A program made the position numbers and the translations under genes. Positions 54,201 to 63,917 of a stretch of 64,000 bases of DNA are shown here, one piece after another; positions within the stretch are counted from its first letter, which is position 1, and each line of letters begins with the position of its first letter. A model generated the notes under the pieces. That model was not told the DNA's origin and did no database searches. It was given only the letters and a program-made list of their open reading frames with translations. Source of the stretch: Saprospiraceae bacterium. Its GTDB lineage: Bacteria; Bacteroidota; Bacteroidia; Chitinophagales; Saprospiraceae. The stretch covers positions 62,001-126,000 of the forward strand of contig JALHRR010000001.1 in the NCBI GenBank assembly GCA_022841345.1, given 5' to 3'.

Positions 54201-57200
54201 TTCCAGCCCTGCTTCCTGTTTTGGATCATCTACTGGCTCAGTTACTGTAAATGTAACCGGTGCCACGCCGCCTTATCAGTATTCATTAAATGGAGGCAAC
54301 TTCCAAACATCCAACCAATTTTCTAACCTAAGTGCAGGTACATATTCTGTTACCGTCAGAGATGCTTCACAGTGTACATCCTCAGCTTCAGTGGTCGTTT
54401 CTCAAAATGCTGCTATAACAGCCAGTACTCAAGCCACAAATGTGTTATGTTTCGGACAGTCCAATGGAAGTATTTCTGTTACAGCTTCTGGTGGTGTTTC
54501 GCCATATCAGTATGCAATTAATAGTGGAAGTTTCCAGGGAAGCAACACATTCCTGGGCTTGCCGGTTGGAACCTATCAGATTACAGTAAAAGATGCCAAT
54601 AATTGTACTTTGAATGTTTCGCAAGCTATTTCCCAACCGTCTGCTATTTCTGCAACAGCTTCAACCCAGTCAGTAGTTTGTTTTGGTCAGGCCAATGGAT
54701 CCATCACGATTAATGCTTCCGGCGGTACTGCCCCTCTCCAATATAATTTAAATGGTGGGGTATTTCAAAGCCAGAATTCATTCAATAACCTGAGCGCAGG
54801 TAATTATAATGTTATTGTTAAAGATGCCAATAATTGTCAGTTTCCTCTGTCTGTGACAGTAACACAACCAACAGCGATCCAAGTAAATGCTCAATCCGTT
54901 CCCACTTCCTGCTCCAGTTCATCCAACGGAAGCATTACCCTTCTTGCCACAGGAGGAAATGGGCCATATCAATACAGCATCAATGGAGGTACGCCAAATT
55001 CAAGCGGAGTTTTTCCGGGCCTCAGTTCGGGAGTTTACACTTATCTGGTAACCGGAGCTAATCAGTGCAGTGCTTCAGGTAATGTTACAGTCAGCAGCCC
55101 TGCAGTTTTGAATATCCAGTTGACCGGCAATAACGTAAGTTGCTTCGGCGGAAATAATGGAGTGATCAACGCCAGTGCCAGTGGTGGAACAGCTCCCTAC
55201 CAATATGCCATTAATAGTGGAAATTTTGGAAGCTCAGCCAATTTTACAGGTCTCAGCGCCGGCACCTACAATTTGCAAATACAGGATGTGAATGGATGTC
55301 TTGCTTCCAACACTTATACAATTACACAGCCTGCAGCAATTAGTCTCAATGTAAATGCTACAAATGTCACTTGCTTCGCTCAGTCCAATGGTTCGGTGAA
55401 TGCTCAGGCCCAGGGGGGATCATCAGGCTTCCAATATATCTGGTCAAATGGTGCTTCAGGATCTTCTGTTCCAAATGTCTCTGCAGGAACATACTCAGTA
55501 ACTGCAACAGATTCGAATGGATGCAGCGCTACAGCAGTAGTTGCCGTGACGCAACCGGCAGCACTAATAGTAAGTGTTCAATCTACTCCTTTAGGTGGCT
55601 TGGGTGCTTCAGACGGCACAGCTACTGCTACTGTCACAGGCGGAACTTCCGGATACAATTACATGTGGTCCAATGGTCAGATCTCTTCTTCGATTCAAAA
55701 TCTGCCTGCAGGCACTTATAATGTTACGGTTACTGATGCAAATAATTGCACGGCGAGTGGATCCGTTATAATTGCTCCTTTCAACTGTATTCTGACAGCT
55801 GCGGCCCAGAATATAGTCCCGGTTTCATGTTTTGGATTGCAAAACGGAGGAGCGACAATCGTCCCTTCCAATGGGCAATCACCATATACTTTCTTATGGC
55901 CGGGTGGACAATCAACAGCTACCGTAAATAATCTTGCTGCTGGAAACTATGCAGTTACAGTAAGTGATGCTGCTTCCTGCCAGCAAGTTGTAAATATTTC
56001 TATTTCGCAACCTCAGCAATTGGAAATAGCACTGGCTGCAACTGATGTGAGTTGTTTTGGTGGAAATAATGGAACAATAAATGCCCTTGCCTCCGGTGGA
56101 ACAGCTCCATATACCTACAGTATCAATGGTACAGACTTTCAGACTTCAGGAGCATTCACAGGACTTTTGGCGGGTAACTATACTGTAACTATCAAAGATG
56201 CAGGATTATGTAGCAGGACTTTTGCTGCAAGCATTGGATCACCCGTCGCTTTGGCCATGCAATTGCAATCAGACACGATTCTTTGCCATGGAGCCTCAAC
56301 TGGTAACGCTGTATCAGTGGTTACCGGCGGTCTGGCACCGTATTCCTATGTCTGGTCAAATGGCAGTCAGGCAGCCAATCTTCAGAGTGTAAATGCAAAT
56401 TCCTATGGACTGACTGTAACTGATTCTAAAGGATGTACAATCACTTCTTCAGTGACCATTACCCAGAATGATTCCTTGTATCTCGTAACTCAAATCACCC
56501 AACCTACTGCAGAGATTCTTAACAATGGCAGAATAGAAATCAATCCTCTGGGGGGTAATGGTCCATATTCTATTCTTTGGAATAATCAAAGCACAGAAAA
56601 AATTCTTACAGATCTGTTACCGGGAACCTATCAGGTAATTGTAACTGATGCAAATGGCTGCACCCTGATCAATAATATTGTCCTTACTGATCCCACCTGT
56701 GCTTTGAATGTAGAATTACTGGACTCTTCTCAAATTACTTGTCACGGTGGTTCTGATGGCAGCATTGAAATTGAGGTAGAAGGAACCTCAGTTCCTTATG
56801 ACATTATGTGGTCCAATGGAATGCAAACATCCAGTTTAGAAGGCTTGAGCGCAGGGATATATATAATTTCAGTGGAGGACGCGCGGGGCTGCATAGACAC
56901 ACTAAGCATAGCCTTGACCCAACCAGATCCTATTGCGCTGGAAGCTATTGAAGGTCCTGAGGAAGCAGTAACCCAAAATCAGGTTATCTACAGCACTAAT
57001 TTACTTAGCGGACTAACTTATGAATGGACTTGTTCAAACGGACAAATATTCACAGGTACCCAGCCAAATGAAATTACAGTGGTTTGGGTACAGGCCGGTG
57101 AGCAGACAATTGGTGTTAAAGTTACGGATGACAATGGATGTACTGCGACTCAGACTATGGAAGTTTTTGTAGGTACTAACTCGACTCATTATGAAGAGAT

Positions 57201-57426
57201 GATTTCAGGAATTAAAGTCTTCCCAAATCCTTTTACAGCCACCCTTTGGATACAATCTGAGTTTTCATTAACCAGACCAATATCCATTCATTTGATGGAC
57301 CTCCATGGGAAAGTGCTTTGTACCGGCGTGCTGACGGATCATGCAGAATGGAATTTGGAGCATCTTCCTTCAGGAATGTACCTGCTGAAAGCTGAAGACA
57401 GATATTTCAAAATTGTGAAACAGTAA
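51241..57426 (+). CDS. Giant secreted metalloprotease with 19 SprB-type repeats and T9SS tail
   Basis: 2061 aa. Order: signal peptide (1-22, FLYSQQ), a propeptide-like region to about 220, a reprolysin-like (M12) zinc protease with HELGHNIGSPH (364-374, HExxHxxGxxH) and disulfide-rich loops after it, then about residues 455-1890 as a string of ~60-80-residue SprB repeats. By eye I count 19, each with C-x-G-x-x-N-G-x-I, G-G-x-x-P-Y-x-Y, N-L-x-x-G-x-Y-x-V-x-V-x-D and a late Cys. A PKD-like domain (about 1910-1985) and a T9SS type A sorting domain (IKVFPNPFTATLWI...GMYLLKAEDR) end it. Probably a surface adhesin-protease, possibly in gliding or prey/host contact. Confidence 0.9.
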   Translation: MKAAIHVLAILTLFGSTFLYSQQGVQSQLEDKISKQKPPGAIAREVAKRKDQFANIQKESVFRTIHSQDVRRDLRQSIPTALLLEPDFEKIKPSLRSKPEVLLLELPFANNQTITLELYAQSPFTSEYKLKTSDGRIFSAPNQIHYRGIVKGHTGSLAGISISGNEISGIISTQENGSWVLGRVEDEETLHVLFPGDDIPLAPGFECHAPETKLAILPEDLEPTSSRALTDCIGLYLEVDFNMYVNRSSNVNNVNTWINSVFNNVGIIYANEQINLQINEVFVWTTPDSYSTNTETALNQFGAATPTFDGNLAHLIQLANGTLAGIAWVDILCGPQQFKYGVSRVQSNFQNYPTYNWTVLVLTHELGHNIGSPHTHSCTWPGGAIDNCFQVEGNCSPGPAPGPGGGTIMSYCHLSGGPGINFANGFGTLPGNRIRNRVSNGNCLEECGAGDPCTGLSAASTPTGTSCGQNNGSISISPSGGTAPYTTSIGGSFSSQTVYNNLSSGNYTVTVRDANSCETSSSVVVAASSGINLNLNIQATTCGLNNGSIQVSPSGGQAPYSYNIGFGNVTNNFFSNLSSGSYTVTVTSNNGCTATANAVVNSSNAISASAVAQPTTCGLSNGSISITPSGGGTPYLYDIGNGPGGSATFNNLASGTYTVTVTNVNACTTTASATVAASQAITLTTNITHTTCNLSNGSITINASNTTGAVQYSVNGNTQSTNVFSNLSSGNYNVMVTDAAGCTKTNVSVVNASTALNISTQTTNANCGLNQGTITVNVSSGTAPYSYNFGTGNQASNTKTNLAAGTYTITVTDASSCTKTAQAVVQSTPAVSFTAQTTAAFCGSNNGTITINATGGNGIFTYSIGGSFVSTSIFNNLAASTYTVTVQDSNGCTISQSVLVSLVSNLSGTIAVTGNITCPGGSNGALQVNISGGLPTYNITWSNGQTSASITNLSAGTYTVTVTDALGCQKTSSQTISQPPPFSINPASSPASCFGSSTGSVTVNVTGATPPYQYSLNGGNFQTSNQFSNLSAGTYSVTVRDASQCTSSASVVVSQNAAITASTQATNVLCFGQSNGSISVTASGGVSPYQYAINSGSFQGSNTFLGLPVGTYQITVKDANNCTLNVSQAISQPSAISATASTQSVVCFGQANGSITINASGGTAPLQYNLNGGVFQSQNSFNNLSAGNYNVIVKDANNCQFPLSVTVTQPTAIQVNAQSVPTSCSSSSNGSITLLATGGNGPYQYSINGGTPNSSGVFPGLSSGVYTYLVTGANQCSASGNVTVSSPAVLNIQLTGNNVSCFGGNNGVINASASGGTAPYQYAINSGNFGSSANFTGLSAGTYNLQIQDVNGCLASNTYTITQPAAISLNVNATNVTCFAQSNGSVNAQAQGGSSGFQYIWSNGASGSSVPNVSAGTYSVTATDSNGCSATAVVAVTQPAALIVSVQSTPLGGLGASDGTATATVTGGTSGYNYMWSNGQISSSIQNLPAGTYNVTVTDANNCTASGSVIIAPFNCILTAAAQNIVPVSCFGLQNGGATIVPSNGQSPYTFLWPGGQSTATVNNLAAGNYAVTVSDAASCQQVVNISISQPQQLEIALAATDVSCFGGNNGTINALASGGTAPYTYSINGTDFQTSGAFTGLLAGNYTVTIKDAGLCSRTFAASIGSPVALAMQLQSDTILCHGASTGNAVSVVTGGLAPYSYVWSNGSQAANLQSVNANSYGLTVTDSKGCTITSSVTITQNDSLYLVTQITQPTAEILNNGRIEINPLGGNGPYSILWNNQSTEKILTDLLPGTYQVIVTDANGCTLINNIVLTDPTCALNVELLDSSQITCHGGSDGSIEIEVEGTSVPYDIMWSNGMQTSSLEGLSAGIYIISVEDARGCIDTLSIALTQPDPIALEAIEGPEEAVTQNQVIYSTNLLSGLTYEWTCSNGQIFTGTQPNEITVVWVQAGEQTIGVKVTDDNGCTATQTMEVFVGTNSTHYEEMISGIKVFPNPFTATLWIQSEFSLTRPISIHLMDLHGKVLCTGVLTDHAEWNLEHLPSGMYLLKAEDRYFKIVKQ

Positions 57427-57439
57427 ATGATACTTGCAT

Positions 57440-58936
57440 TCAGCCTTTTTTAATGGATAAAGCTTTTAAAAAAGAAATGGTAGCAACCATGTCCGGATGC
57501 AGTATTCTATCCTCATCCAAAGCTGGAACAATTTGCCTGTAATCCTTTAAAATCTTTTCAAGAGCAGGAGATGTTTCCAGAGGTCTTCTTAAATGGAGTG
57601 CCTGAGCAGCCACCATCCATTCAATAGCAAGAACTTTCCACACATTTTCTACAACCTGATAACACTTAGTGGCGGCATTTGCTGCCATACTCACATGATC
57701 TTCCTGACCAGCACTGGAGACTATGGAATCTACGGATGCAGGCGTGCATAGCTGTTTATTTTGACTAACAATCGAAGCAGCCGTGTACTGAGGAATCATA
57801 AATCCTGAATTCAAGCCCGGATTATTACTGAGAAAAGGAGGTAATCTTCTCAATCCCGAAATGAGCTGAAATGTTCGGCGCTCAGAAATGCTGGCCAGCT
57901 CTGAGATAGCTATTGCCAGAAAATCAAGTGCATAAGCGATGGGTTGAGCATGAAAATTTCCCCCTGATAAAATAAGGTCATCTTCTTCAAATATATTGGG
58001 ATTATCTGTCACCGCATTCATTTCAGTTTCCACGGTATTTTGAACAAAGCGAATAACATCCCAGCTGGCTCCATGGACTTGTGGCACGCATCGGAAAGAA
58101 TATGGATCCTGCACATTGTTTTTTTGCATTTTCTGCAGAGGGCTTCCTTCCAGCCAATTTCTGACTGAGGCTGCAGCATTTATCTGACCTTCGTGACCTC
58201 TGATCTCATGTAATTTATGATGAAAAGGCAGCTCCGTGGCATCAAACGCATCAACAGACAAAGCAGCGATCATATTGGCAATCTCCATTAGCTGTCCCGA
58301 TTGCCCTGCACACCAGGCCGCATAGGCTGTAGAAAATTGTGTACCATTGAGTAAGGCTAAACCCTCTTTAGCCCTGAGCGGAATGCTTTCCCAATTTAAC
58401 TCATGATAGACTTCAGCTGTAGTTTTGATGGATTCATTATACCTCACTTCTCCAAGTCCCAAAATTGGTAAACTTAAATGTGCCAGTGGTGCCAAATCTC
58501 CGGATGCACCCAGCGACCCCTGCTGGTAAATGACAGGTAGTATTTTGTGATTAAACATGTCCACAAGCCGATCCACAATCTGCTCCCTTACCCCGGATTT
58601 ACCGGGCAAAAGATTTTTTATTTTTAACAGAAGGATAATCCGTACAATTTCTTCCGGGACTTCATCGCCCAGTCCGCATGCATGGGATTGCACTATATTA
58701 CTCTGAAGTTTTTCTATATCTTCCTCTGAAATCCGGATATTGCACAATGAGCCAAATCCTGTGTTGATACCGTAATAAAGCAATCCTCCGGCTTTCATTT
58801 TATCCTCAAGATAAGCCCTGCAACTTTTGACTTTCTCTCTGCTTTCAGCATCAATTGAGATGGGAATATCTGATTGTATAATTTCAAATAAAGTGTTGAT
58901 ATCTATATGCTTCTGGCCTAATTCTGTTGTAATCAC
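57440..58936 (-). CDS. hutH: Histidine ammonia-lyase
   Basis: 498 aa. Ala144-Ser145-Gly146 in GSLGASGDLAPLAH forms the MIO electrophile, and an N-terminal YGINTGFG, G-G-N-F-H-A-Q-P and late S-S-A-G-Q-E-D-H-V motifs complete the active site. It deaminates L-histidine to urocanate. No hutU, hutI or hutG nearby, so either the pathway is scattered or the enzyme feeds another route; a tyrosine 2,3-aminomutase/TAL role is less likely given the histidine-type motifs. Convergent with the preceding gene, 13 nt apart. Confidence 0.9.
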   Translation of the reverse strand: MITTELGQKHIDINTLFEIIQSDIPISIDAESREKVKSCRAYLEDKMKAGGLLYYGINTGFGSLCNIRISEEDIEKLQSNIVQSHACGLGDEVPEEIVRIILLLKIKNLLPGKSGVREQIVDRLVDMFNHKILPVIYQQGSLGASGDLAPLAHLSLPILGLGEVRYNESIKTTAEVYHELNWESIPLRAKEGLALLNGTQFSTAYAAWCAGQSGQLMEIANMIAALSVDAFDATELPFHHKLHEIRGHEGQINAAASVRNWLEGSPLQKMQKNNVQDPYSFRCVPQVHGASWDVIRFVQNTVETEMNAVTDNPNIFEEDDLILSGGNFHAQPIAYALDFLAIAISELASISERRTFQLISGLRRLPPFLSNNPGLNSGFMIPQYTAASIVSQNKQLCTPASVDSIVSSAGQEDHVSMAANAATKCYQVVENVWKVLAIEWMVAAQALHLRRPLETSPALEKILKDYRQIVPALDEDRILHPDMVATISFLKALSIKKG

Positions 58937-59340
58937 CCTGTTTTTTGCCCCAAAAATACAATTACTTTGTATAGTCTGTTCGGATACTTCTGAGATTGCA
59001 TTTATTTTGACGATTCAAAAGGAAATAAACAGGCTTATAATTCAAACTTGAATTTCCTGCCCGAACCTGCTTTGTGGAGGTTCCCTTTATTCAAAAAGTT
59101 AAGGTTACCTCTTCAGAGAATAAATTTTGTTATCAAAACATTAAACTGCCGGCATTATAAAAATCATTTGTACTCAAGATTGCAGGTAGATCGTTGTTCT
59201 TTCAAGCTGTCGGAAAATTGTACATTTGTACTGTTTTTTAAAAAAGGCCTAAAGGAATCTGACAAAGGAAGCTAAGAGTTCAGTTCAAATTAAACAGACG
59301 TAGGAACAAACATTTCACAACATACACTAAACAAGTTAAT
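58937..59340. other. Divergent intergenic region
   Basis: About 400 nt between hutH (minus) and ompH (plus). A TACATTTG at 59221-59228 is a possible -7 element for ompH, with TTG at 59194-59196 as a rather distant partner (24 nt). Short open frames are present but show no family resemblance. Nothing else recognised. Confidence 0.4.
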
Positions 59341-59856
59341 ATGAAAAATCTATTGATAGCCCTGTTAATGACCACATTTTGCGGTATCCAGGTGCAAGCC
59401 CAAAAAATTGCAGTTGTTGACCTGAATCTGGTATTGGAATCTATGCCGGATTATCGGAAAGCTCAGGAGAATCTTGACAAATTAGCTGCAGAATGGCGCC
59501 AGCAAATTGCGAATGAATATGATAAAATCACCAGTATGTATAATAAGTATCAAAGCGAACAAGTACTGATGAGTGATGAGATGAAACGCAGTAAAGAAGA
59601 AGAAATAGTGAACAAGGAGAAAGAAGTCCGTGATATGCAAAAGAACCGTTTCGGACCAGATGGAGATTTGTTTAAGAAAAGACAGGAACTGGTGCAACCT
59701 ATCCAGGAGAAAGTTTACGCAGCTATTCAGGACTATGCCAGAGAGCGCGCATTTGATGTGATTCTTGACAAAGAAGCATCAGTAGGAATTTTGTTTGTGA
59801 CAGATGCCCTTGACAGGACTGATGATGTCATGAAAAAATTAAACATCAAGAAATAA
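59341..59856 (+). CDS. OmpH/Skp family periplasmic chaperone, copy 1
   Basis: 171 aa. Signal peptide (1-20, VQAQ), a short beta core (KIAVVDLNLVLESMPDY), then a long charged coiled coil at about 45-110 and a return strand (VILDKEASVGILFV). This is the trimeric jellyfish-shaped Skp fold that holds unfolded outer-membrane proteins in the periplasm. It sits 32 nt before a second copy and then murI, an order common in Bacteroidota, usually downstream of bamA. Confidence 0.93.
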   Translation: MKNLLIALLMTTFCGIQVQAQKIAVVDLNLVLESMPDYRKAQENLDKLAAEWRQQIANEYDKITSMYNKYQSEQVLMSDEMKRSKEEEIVNKEKEVRDMQKNRFGPDGDLFKKRQELVQPIQEKVYAAIQDYARERAFDVILDKEASVGILFVTDALDRTDDVMKKLNIKK

Positions 59857-59888
59857 TTTTTACATTTGCACCCTCAAATCAAAACAAT

Positions 59889-60395
59889 ATGACGATCAAG
59901 CAATTATTCCCGGTTTTATTCCTGCTGTTTAGTTTCGCATCAGTTCAGGCACAGAAAGTAGGACATCTGAACTCGCAGACGCTTTTGGCGGAAATGCCTG
60001 AAGTAAAACAAGCAGAATCCAACCTTAAGGCATTCCAGACTCAATTAGAGAAAAAAGGACAGCAAATGGTGGAGACTCTTCAAAAAGCTTACCAGGAAGT
60101 TTCCAGAAAAGAGCAACAGGGTGAGATTTCTCCAAAACAATTGGAGGAGGAAGGTAAAAAACTGAAAGCTGAGGAAGAAAAAATCCAGGCTTATGAGGCA
60201 GATATGCAAGCCCAGATGGTAACAAAGAGAGAAGAGCTTTTGCAACCTATCCTCGACAGAGTTAATACGGCTATCGCTGACATCTGCAGCGTGAAAGGCT
60301 ATCAGTACATTATAGACCTTAGTTCAGGTGTGCTTTTGTTTGCATCTGAAGAGCATGATATCACTGCGGAAGTTAAAACGAAACTTGGCCTTTAA
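59889..60395 (+). CDS. OmpH/Skp family periplasmic chaperone, copy 2
   Basis: 168 aa. Signal peptide (to VQAQ), core KVGHLNSQTLLAEMPEV, coiled coil about 45-110 rich in Glu/Gln/Lys, and the return strand YQYIIDLSSGVLLFAS. Paralogue of the preceding gene with modest identity. A TACATTTG (59861-59868) just before it may be a second promoter. Its stop shares a base with the murI start (TAATG). Confidence 0.93.
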   Translation: MTIKQLFPVLFLLFSFASVQAQKVGHLNSQTLLAEMPEVKQAESNLKAFQTQLEKKGQQMVETLQKAYQEVSRKEQQGEISPKQLEEEGKKLKAEEEKIQAYEADMQAQMVTKREELLQPILDRVNTAIADICSVKGYQYIIDLSSGVLLFASEEHDITAEVKTKLGL

Positions 60396-61204
60396 TGTCT
60401 GCGGACAGTAATCAGGCAATTGGAATATTTGATTCCGGCATTGGCGGCCTTACGGTCGCCAATGCTATTATACAGCGTCTCCCTCAGGAGAGAATTATTT
60501 ATTTTGGAGATACCGCACATCTTCCATACGGTGATAAATCCCCTGACGCCATCCGGTATTACAGTCTTGGAATCGGTAAATTTTTGCTGGATCAGGGTGT
60601 AAAAATGATTGTGATCGCGTGCAATTCTGCTTCTTCCGCCGCCTACCATGTCTTGCTGGAATTTTTCAAAGGGCAATGTCTCTTTGTGAATGTTGTGGAC
60701 CCTCTGGTTCAGTATACAGTAAAACAATCTTATAAAAAGGTGGGTGTAATTGCCACAAAAGCTACTATCGGCTCCCGCATGTATGAGCAAAAGCTGAAAG
60801 AGCAACAACCGGGTCTGGAAGTGTTTTCAATGGCAACTCCTCTTTTGGTTCCGATGATTGAAGAAGGCTTTTTTAAAAATGACATGAGTCATAATATCAT
60901 CAAAACTTATCTGGATCATCCCGGATTTCAGAATATTGATGCTCTGCTTCTTGCTTGTACCCACTATCCACTCATTAAGAATGAGATCAAGGATATCCTT
61001 GGACCTTCAGTGGATGTCATAGATTCTATAGAAGCTGCAAGCGCTGAAGTGGAGAGGCAATTAAGTGTCAATCATTTGCTGAGCCTCCAGCCAAATACCC
61101 CTGATCATAGGTTTATTGTCTCTGATTATACTCCTTCCTTCGAAGCTACTACTCAACTGTTTTATCAAAAGGATTTACAATTGGAGCATTATTCCATTTG
61201 GTAA
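60395..61204 (+). CDS. murI: Glutamate racemase
   Basis: 269 aa. FDSGIGGLTV (12-21) with the conserved Asp-Ser, first catalytic Cys76 in ACNSAS and second Cys188 in LLACTHYPLI. Interconverts L- and D-glutamate for peptidoglycan. Cytoplasmic. The start overlaps the ompH stop by one base, so translation is coupled, although the products work in different compartments. Confidence 0.96.
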   Translation: MSADSNQAIGIFDSGIGGLTVANAIIQRLPQERIIYFGDTAHLPYGDKSPDAIRYYSLGIGKFLLDQGVKMIVIACNSASSAAYHVLLEFFKGQCLFVNVVDPLVQYTVKQSYKKVGVIATKATIGSRMYEQKLKEQQPGLEVFSMATPLLVPMIEEGFFKNDMSHNIIKTYLDHPGFQNIDALLLACTHYPLIKNEIKDILGPSVDVIDSIEAASAEVERQLSVNHLLSLQPNTPDHRFIVSDYTPSFEATTQLFYQKDLQLEHYSIW

Positions 61205-61323
61205 TTTTTTTATAGAATCCAATAAGGCAATCCTTGCTGATTTGAGCCTGTTGTTGACGCATTTATCCTTTTTAAATATATTCTTTTTAATTTTGTCCAT
61301 TTACCGGACAAAGCAATACTACA

Positions 61324-63594
61324 ATGACGCTAGATTACCTGAATGGATTGAATCCTGTACAATACGCTGCAGTCACGACAACAGACGGCCCCGTAATGGT
61401 CATAGCAGGACCCGGATCAGGTAAAACAAGGGTGCTTACTTTCCGGATCGCCTATCTCATAGATAGTAATATTCCCCCTTATAAAATTTTGGCTTTGACT
61501 TTTACGAATAAAGCAGCCAAAGAAATGAAAGAGCGGATTGCCAGTGTAGTTGGCGCCAAAGGTAATCAGGTATGGGCAGGAACTTTTCACTCTATATTTG
61601 CCCGGATACTCAGAATTGAATCTGAAAAAATTGGCTTCCCCTCCAATTTTACCATTTATGATTCTGATGACACTAAGAATCTGATTAATTCTCTCATCAA
61701 AGAATCCGGACTGGACACTAATGTCTACAATGCAAATACAATAAAGAACCGCATTTCACAGGCTAAGTCAAATCTGATTACTCCCAAAGCATACGCAGAT
61801 AATCCTGAAATTCAGGCAAAAGATCGCATGAATGCTATACCCCAGGCAGGAATGTTGTATGCCAAATATGTGGCCAGATGTCAGCGGGCGGGGGCAATGG
61901 ATTTTGATGATTTGCTGTATCAGACTTTTCGCTTATTTCATCAGAACCCGGATAATATTCTGGAAAAGTACCAGCAAAAGTTTACACATGTGCTGGTAGA
62001 TGAGTTTCAGGATACCAATTTTCTGCAATATGCCATCATCAAAAAACTATGCATGTATGAGGGAAGTCCGCGCAATATCTGTATTGTCGGGGATGATGCG
62101 CAGAGTATTTATGCATTTCGTGGAGCCACAATTGAAAATATATTGGATTTTGAAAGAGATTTCCACGGATTGCAAACTTTCAAGCTGGAACAGAATTATC
62201 GTTCAACCCCTCATATAGTTCAGGCCGCCAATGATGTCATCACTTACAACAAAAGACAAATCAAAAAGGAAATCTGGACAGAAAAGCCAAAAGGTGAACC
62301 TATTCGTCTGATTAAAGCTATTACAGATTCTGAAGAGGGGAAAAGAGTTTCTGATAGTATTTTGGAACTCAAGCACCGATATCACCTTTCAAACAGTGAA
62401 ATAGCCATCCTATACCGCACAAATGCGCAATCGAGAATATTTGAGGAGTTTCTTCGCAAGTATAATCTTTCTTATAGGGTGTTTGGTGGTCTATCCTTCT
62501 ATCAAAGGAAGGAAGTTAAGGATTTACTGGCATACCTTCGATTGACAGCGAATAAGAGAGATGATGAGGCACTCAGACGTATCATCAATTATCCGCGCAG
62601 AGGCGTGGGCAACACCTCGATGGAGAAAATAACGACCTGGGCCAATGCGCATGATATTTCACTTTGGGAAGCCACGCTGGTGTTTGCTGCTAATTCCAAA
62701 GGAAAGGGAGGATTGGAAGCTTTTGTTACGCTGATGAATTCTTTTTCAGCGAAAATGCAAACCCTGAACGTGTTTGATCTCGCTGTATATGTTGCCAATA
62801 AATCAGGAATTGTGCAGGATCTCAAAGGGGACAATACACAGGACGGACTAAACAGACTGGAAAATATTCAGGCATTGCTGGACAGTATCAAGGAGTTTTC
62901 CGAAAATGATGAGTTGATTGATGAAGCAACCATGCCTGATAAATCATTACAAAGTTATTTACAAAATATAGCCCTGATCTCTGACATGGATCAGGCAGAT
63001 CAAAATCCGGATTATATCACGCTCATGTCAGTGCATGCAGCCAAAGGCCTTGAATTCAGAGCGGTTTTCGTGGTAGGGCTTGAAGAAAATTTATTTCCTT
63101 CCTTTCAGTCCTCAGAGACGATAGAGAATATTGATGAAGAAAGAAGATTATTCTATGTAGCCATCACAAGGGCACAGGAGTTTTTATCCTTAAGCTTTGC
63201 AAAAAGCAGATATCGCTACGGTCAGATCAGGTATAATGAACCATCAAGGTTCCTGCAGGAAATAGATCCTGCGCGTCTGGATATGCCGGCTGTAGAATCT
63301 ATTCAAAATATAATGACGCAGCAGCGTTCAGGAGTAAGTGGTTTTCTCAATAAGAAACCTGTTATAGTGGCACCCTCATTCAAGAATACAGAAATTCTGA
63401 ATTTCAAAGCCAGTCCTTCCTCTCAGATCATGAAAGGTATGAATGTGTTGCACATGAGATTTGGTAAAGGCACGGTAGTTAATATTGATGGAAATAATGA
63501 CAGCAAGGTAGCTACTATCAGATTTGAAGCCACAGGTGAAGAGGAAAAGCGCATTATGCTGAAATTTGCAAAGCTTCAAATCCTGGAATCTTGA
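61324..63594 (+). CDS. UvrD/PcrA-type superfamily 1 DNA helicase
   Basis: 756 aa. All SF1A motifs are visible: N-P-V-Q-Y-A-A Q motif, Walker A AGPGSGKTR (29-37), TFTNKAAKEMKERI (Ia), VDEFQDTN (II), GDDAQSIYAFRGA (III), QNYRS (IV), VMSVHAAKGLEF-like MSVHAAKGLEF (V) and VAITRAQ (VI). The tail has a tudor-like MRFGKGTVVNIDG domain as in PcrA. 3'-5' helicase in repair and restart. A TAATTTTG box at 61288-61295 precedes it. Confidence 0.93.
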   Translation: MTLDYLNGLNPVQYAAVTTTDGPVMVIAGPGSGKTRVLTFRIAYLIDSNIPPYKILALTFTNKAAKEMKERIASVVGAKGNQVWAGTFHSIFARILRIESEKIGFPSNFTIYDSDDTKNLINSLIKESGLDTNVYNANTIKNRISQAKSNLITPKAYADNPEIQAKDRMNAIPQAGMLYAKYVARCQRAGAMDFDDLLYQTFRLFHQNPDNILEKYQQKFTHVLVDEFQDTNFLQYAIIKKLCMYEGSPRNICIVGDDAQSIYAFRGATIENILDFERDFHGLQTFKLEQNYRSTPHIVQAANDVITYNKRQIKKEIWTEKPKGEPIRLIKAITDSEEGKRVSDSILELKHRYHLSNSEIAILYRTNAQSRIFEEFLRKYNLSYRVFGGLSFYQRKEVKDLLAYLRLTANKRDDEALRRIINYPRRGVGNTSMEKITTWANAHDISLWEATLVFAANSKGKGGLEAFVTLMNSFSAKMQTLNVFDLAVYVANKSGIVQDLKGDNTQDGLNRLENIQALLDSIKEFSENDELIDEATMPDKSLQSYLQNIALISDMDQADQNPDYITLMSVHAAKGLEFRAVFVVGLEENLFPSFQSSETIENIDEERRLFYVAITRAQEFLSLSFAKSRYRYGQIRYNEPSRFLQEIDPARLDMPAVESIQNIMTQQRSGVSGFLNKKPVIVAPSFKNTEILNFKASPSSQIMKGMNVLHMRFGKGTVVNIDGNNDSKVATIRFEATGEEEKRIMLKFAKLQILES

Positions 63595-63917
63595 AATTAA
63601 TGTTAATTTAATACAGGTCTTCCCCGTATATTGGATGGATAATGTTTTTTTTGACCCAATTAAAGGCGCGTAAGCTCAGGGTTTGTGTATATTGAACAAT
63701 ATTTCATTGGCACAAGGGTAAATAATGCGCACGCTTTTTTTGAAATGAAAACAATTTATTTTAAACTTGCCACTCCTTAGCAATTCTAATATTCAATTAT
63801 CAACATTTGGAAGAAGTTTTGCTAGACGGGGGACAAAGTAATTGAAATAATATTTTGTCGTTAATAACCTAAATTTGAAACTTTACTTTAATTGTTACAA
63901 CTCAAAACTAAAAGTGT
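63595..63917. other. Intergenic region after the helicase gene
   Basis: About 320 nt of AT-rich sequence with no open frame of note. TAAATTTG at 63870-63877 could be a -7 element for the next gene; no matching -33 TTTG at the usual distance. No terminator hairpin recognised. Confidence 0.4.

Noticed and set aside
52600-57000. CRISPR-like or DNA tandem repeat inside the giant gene
   Set aside because: The periodicity is at the protein level (SprB repeats with diverged codons); there are no short identical repeats with unique spacers.
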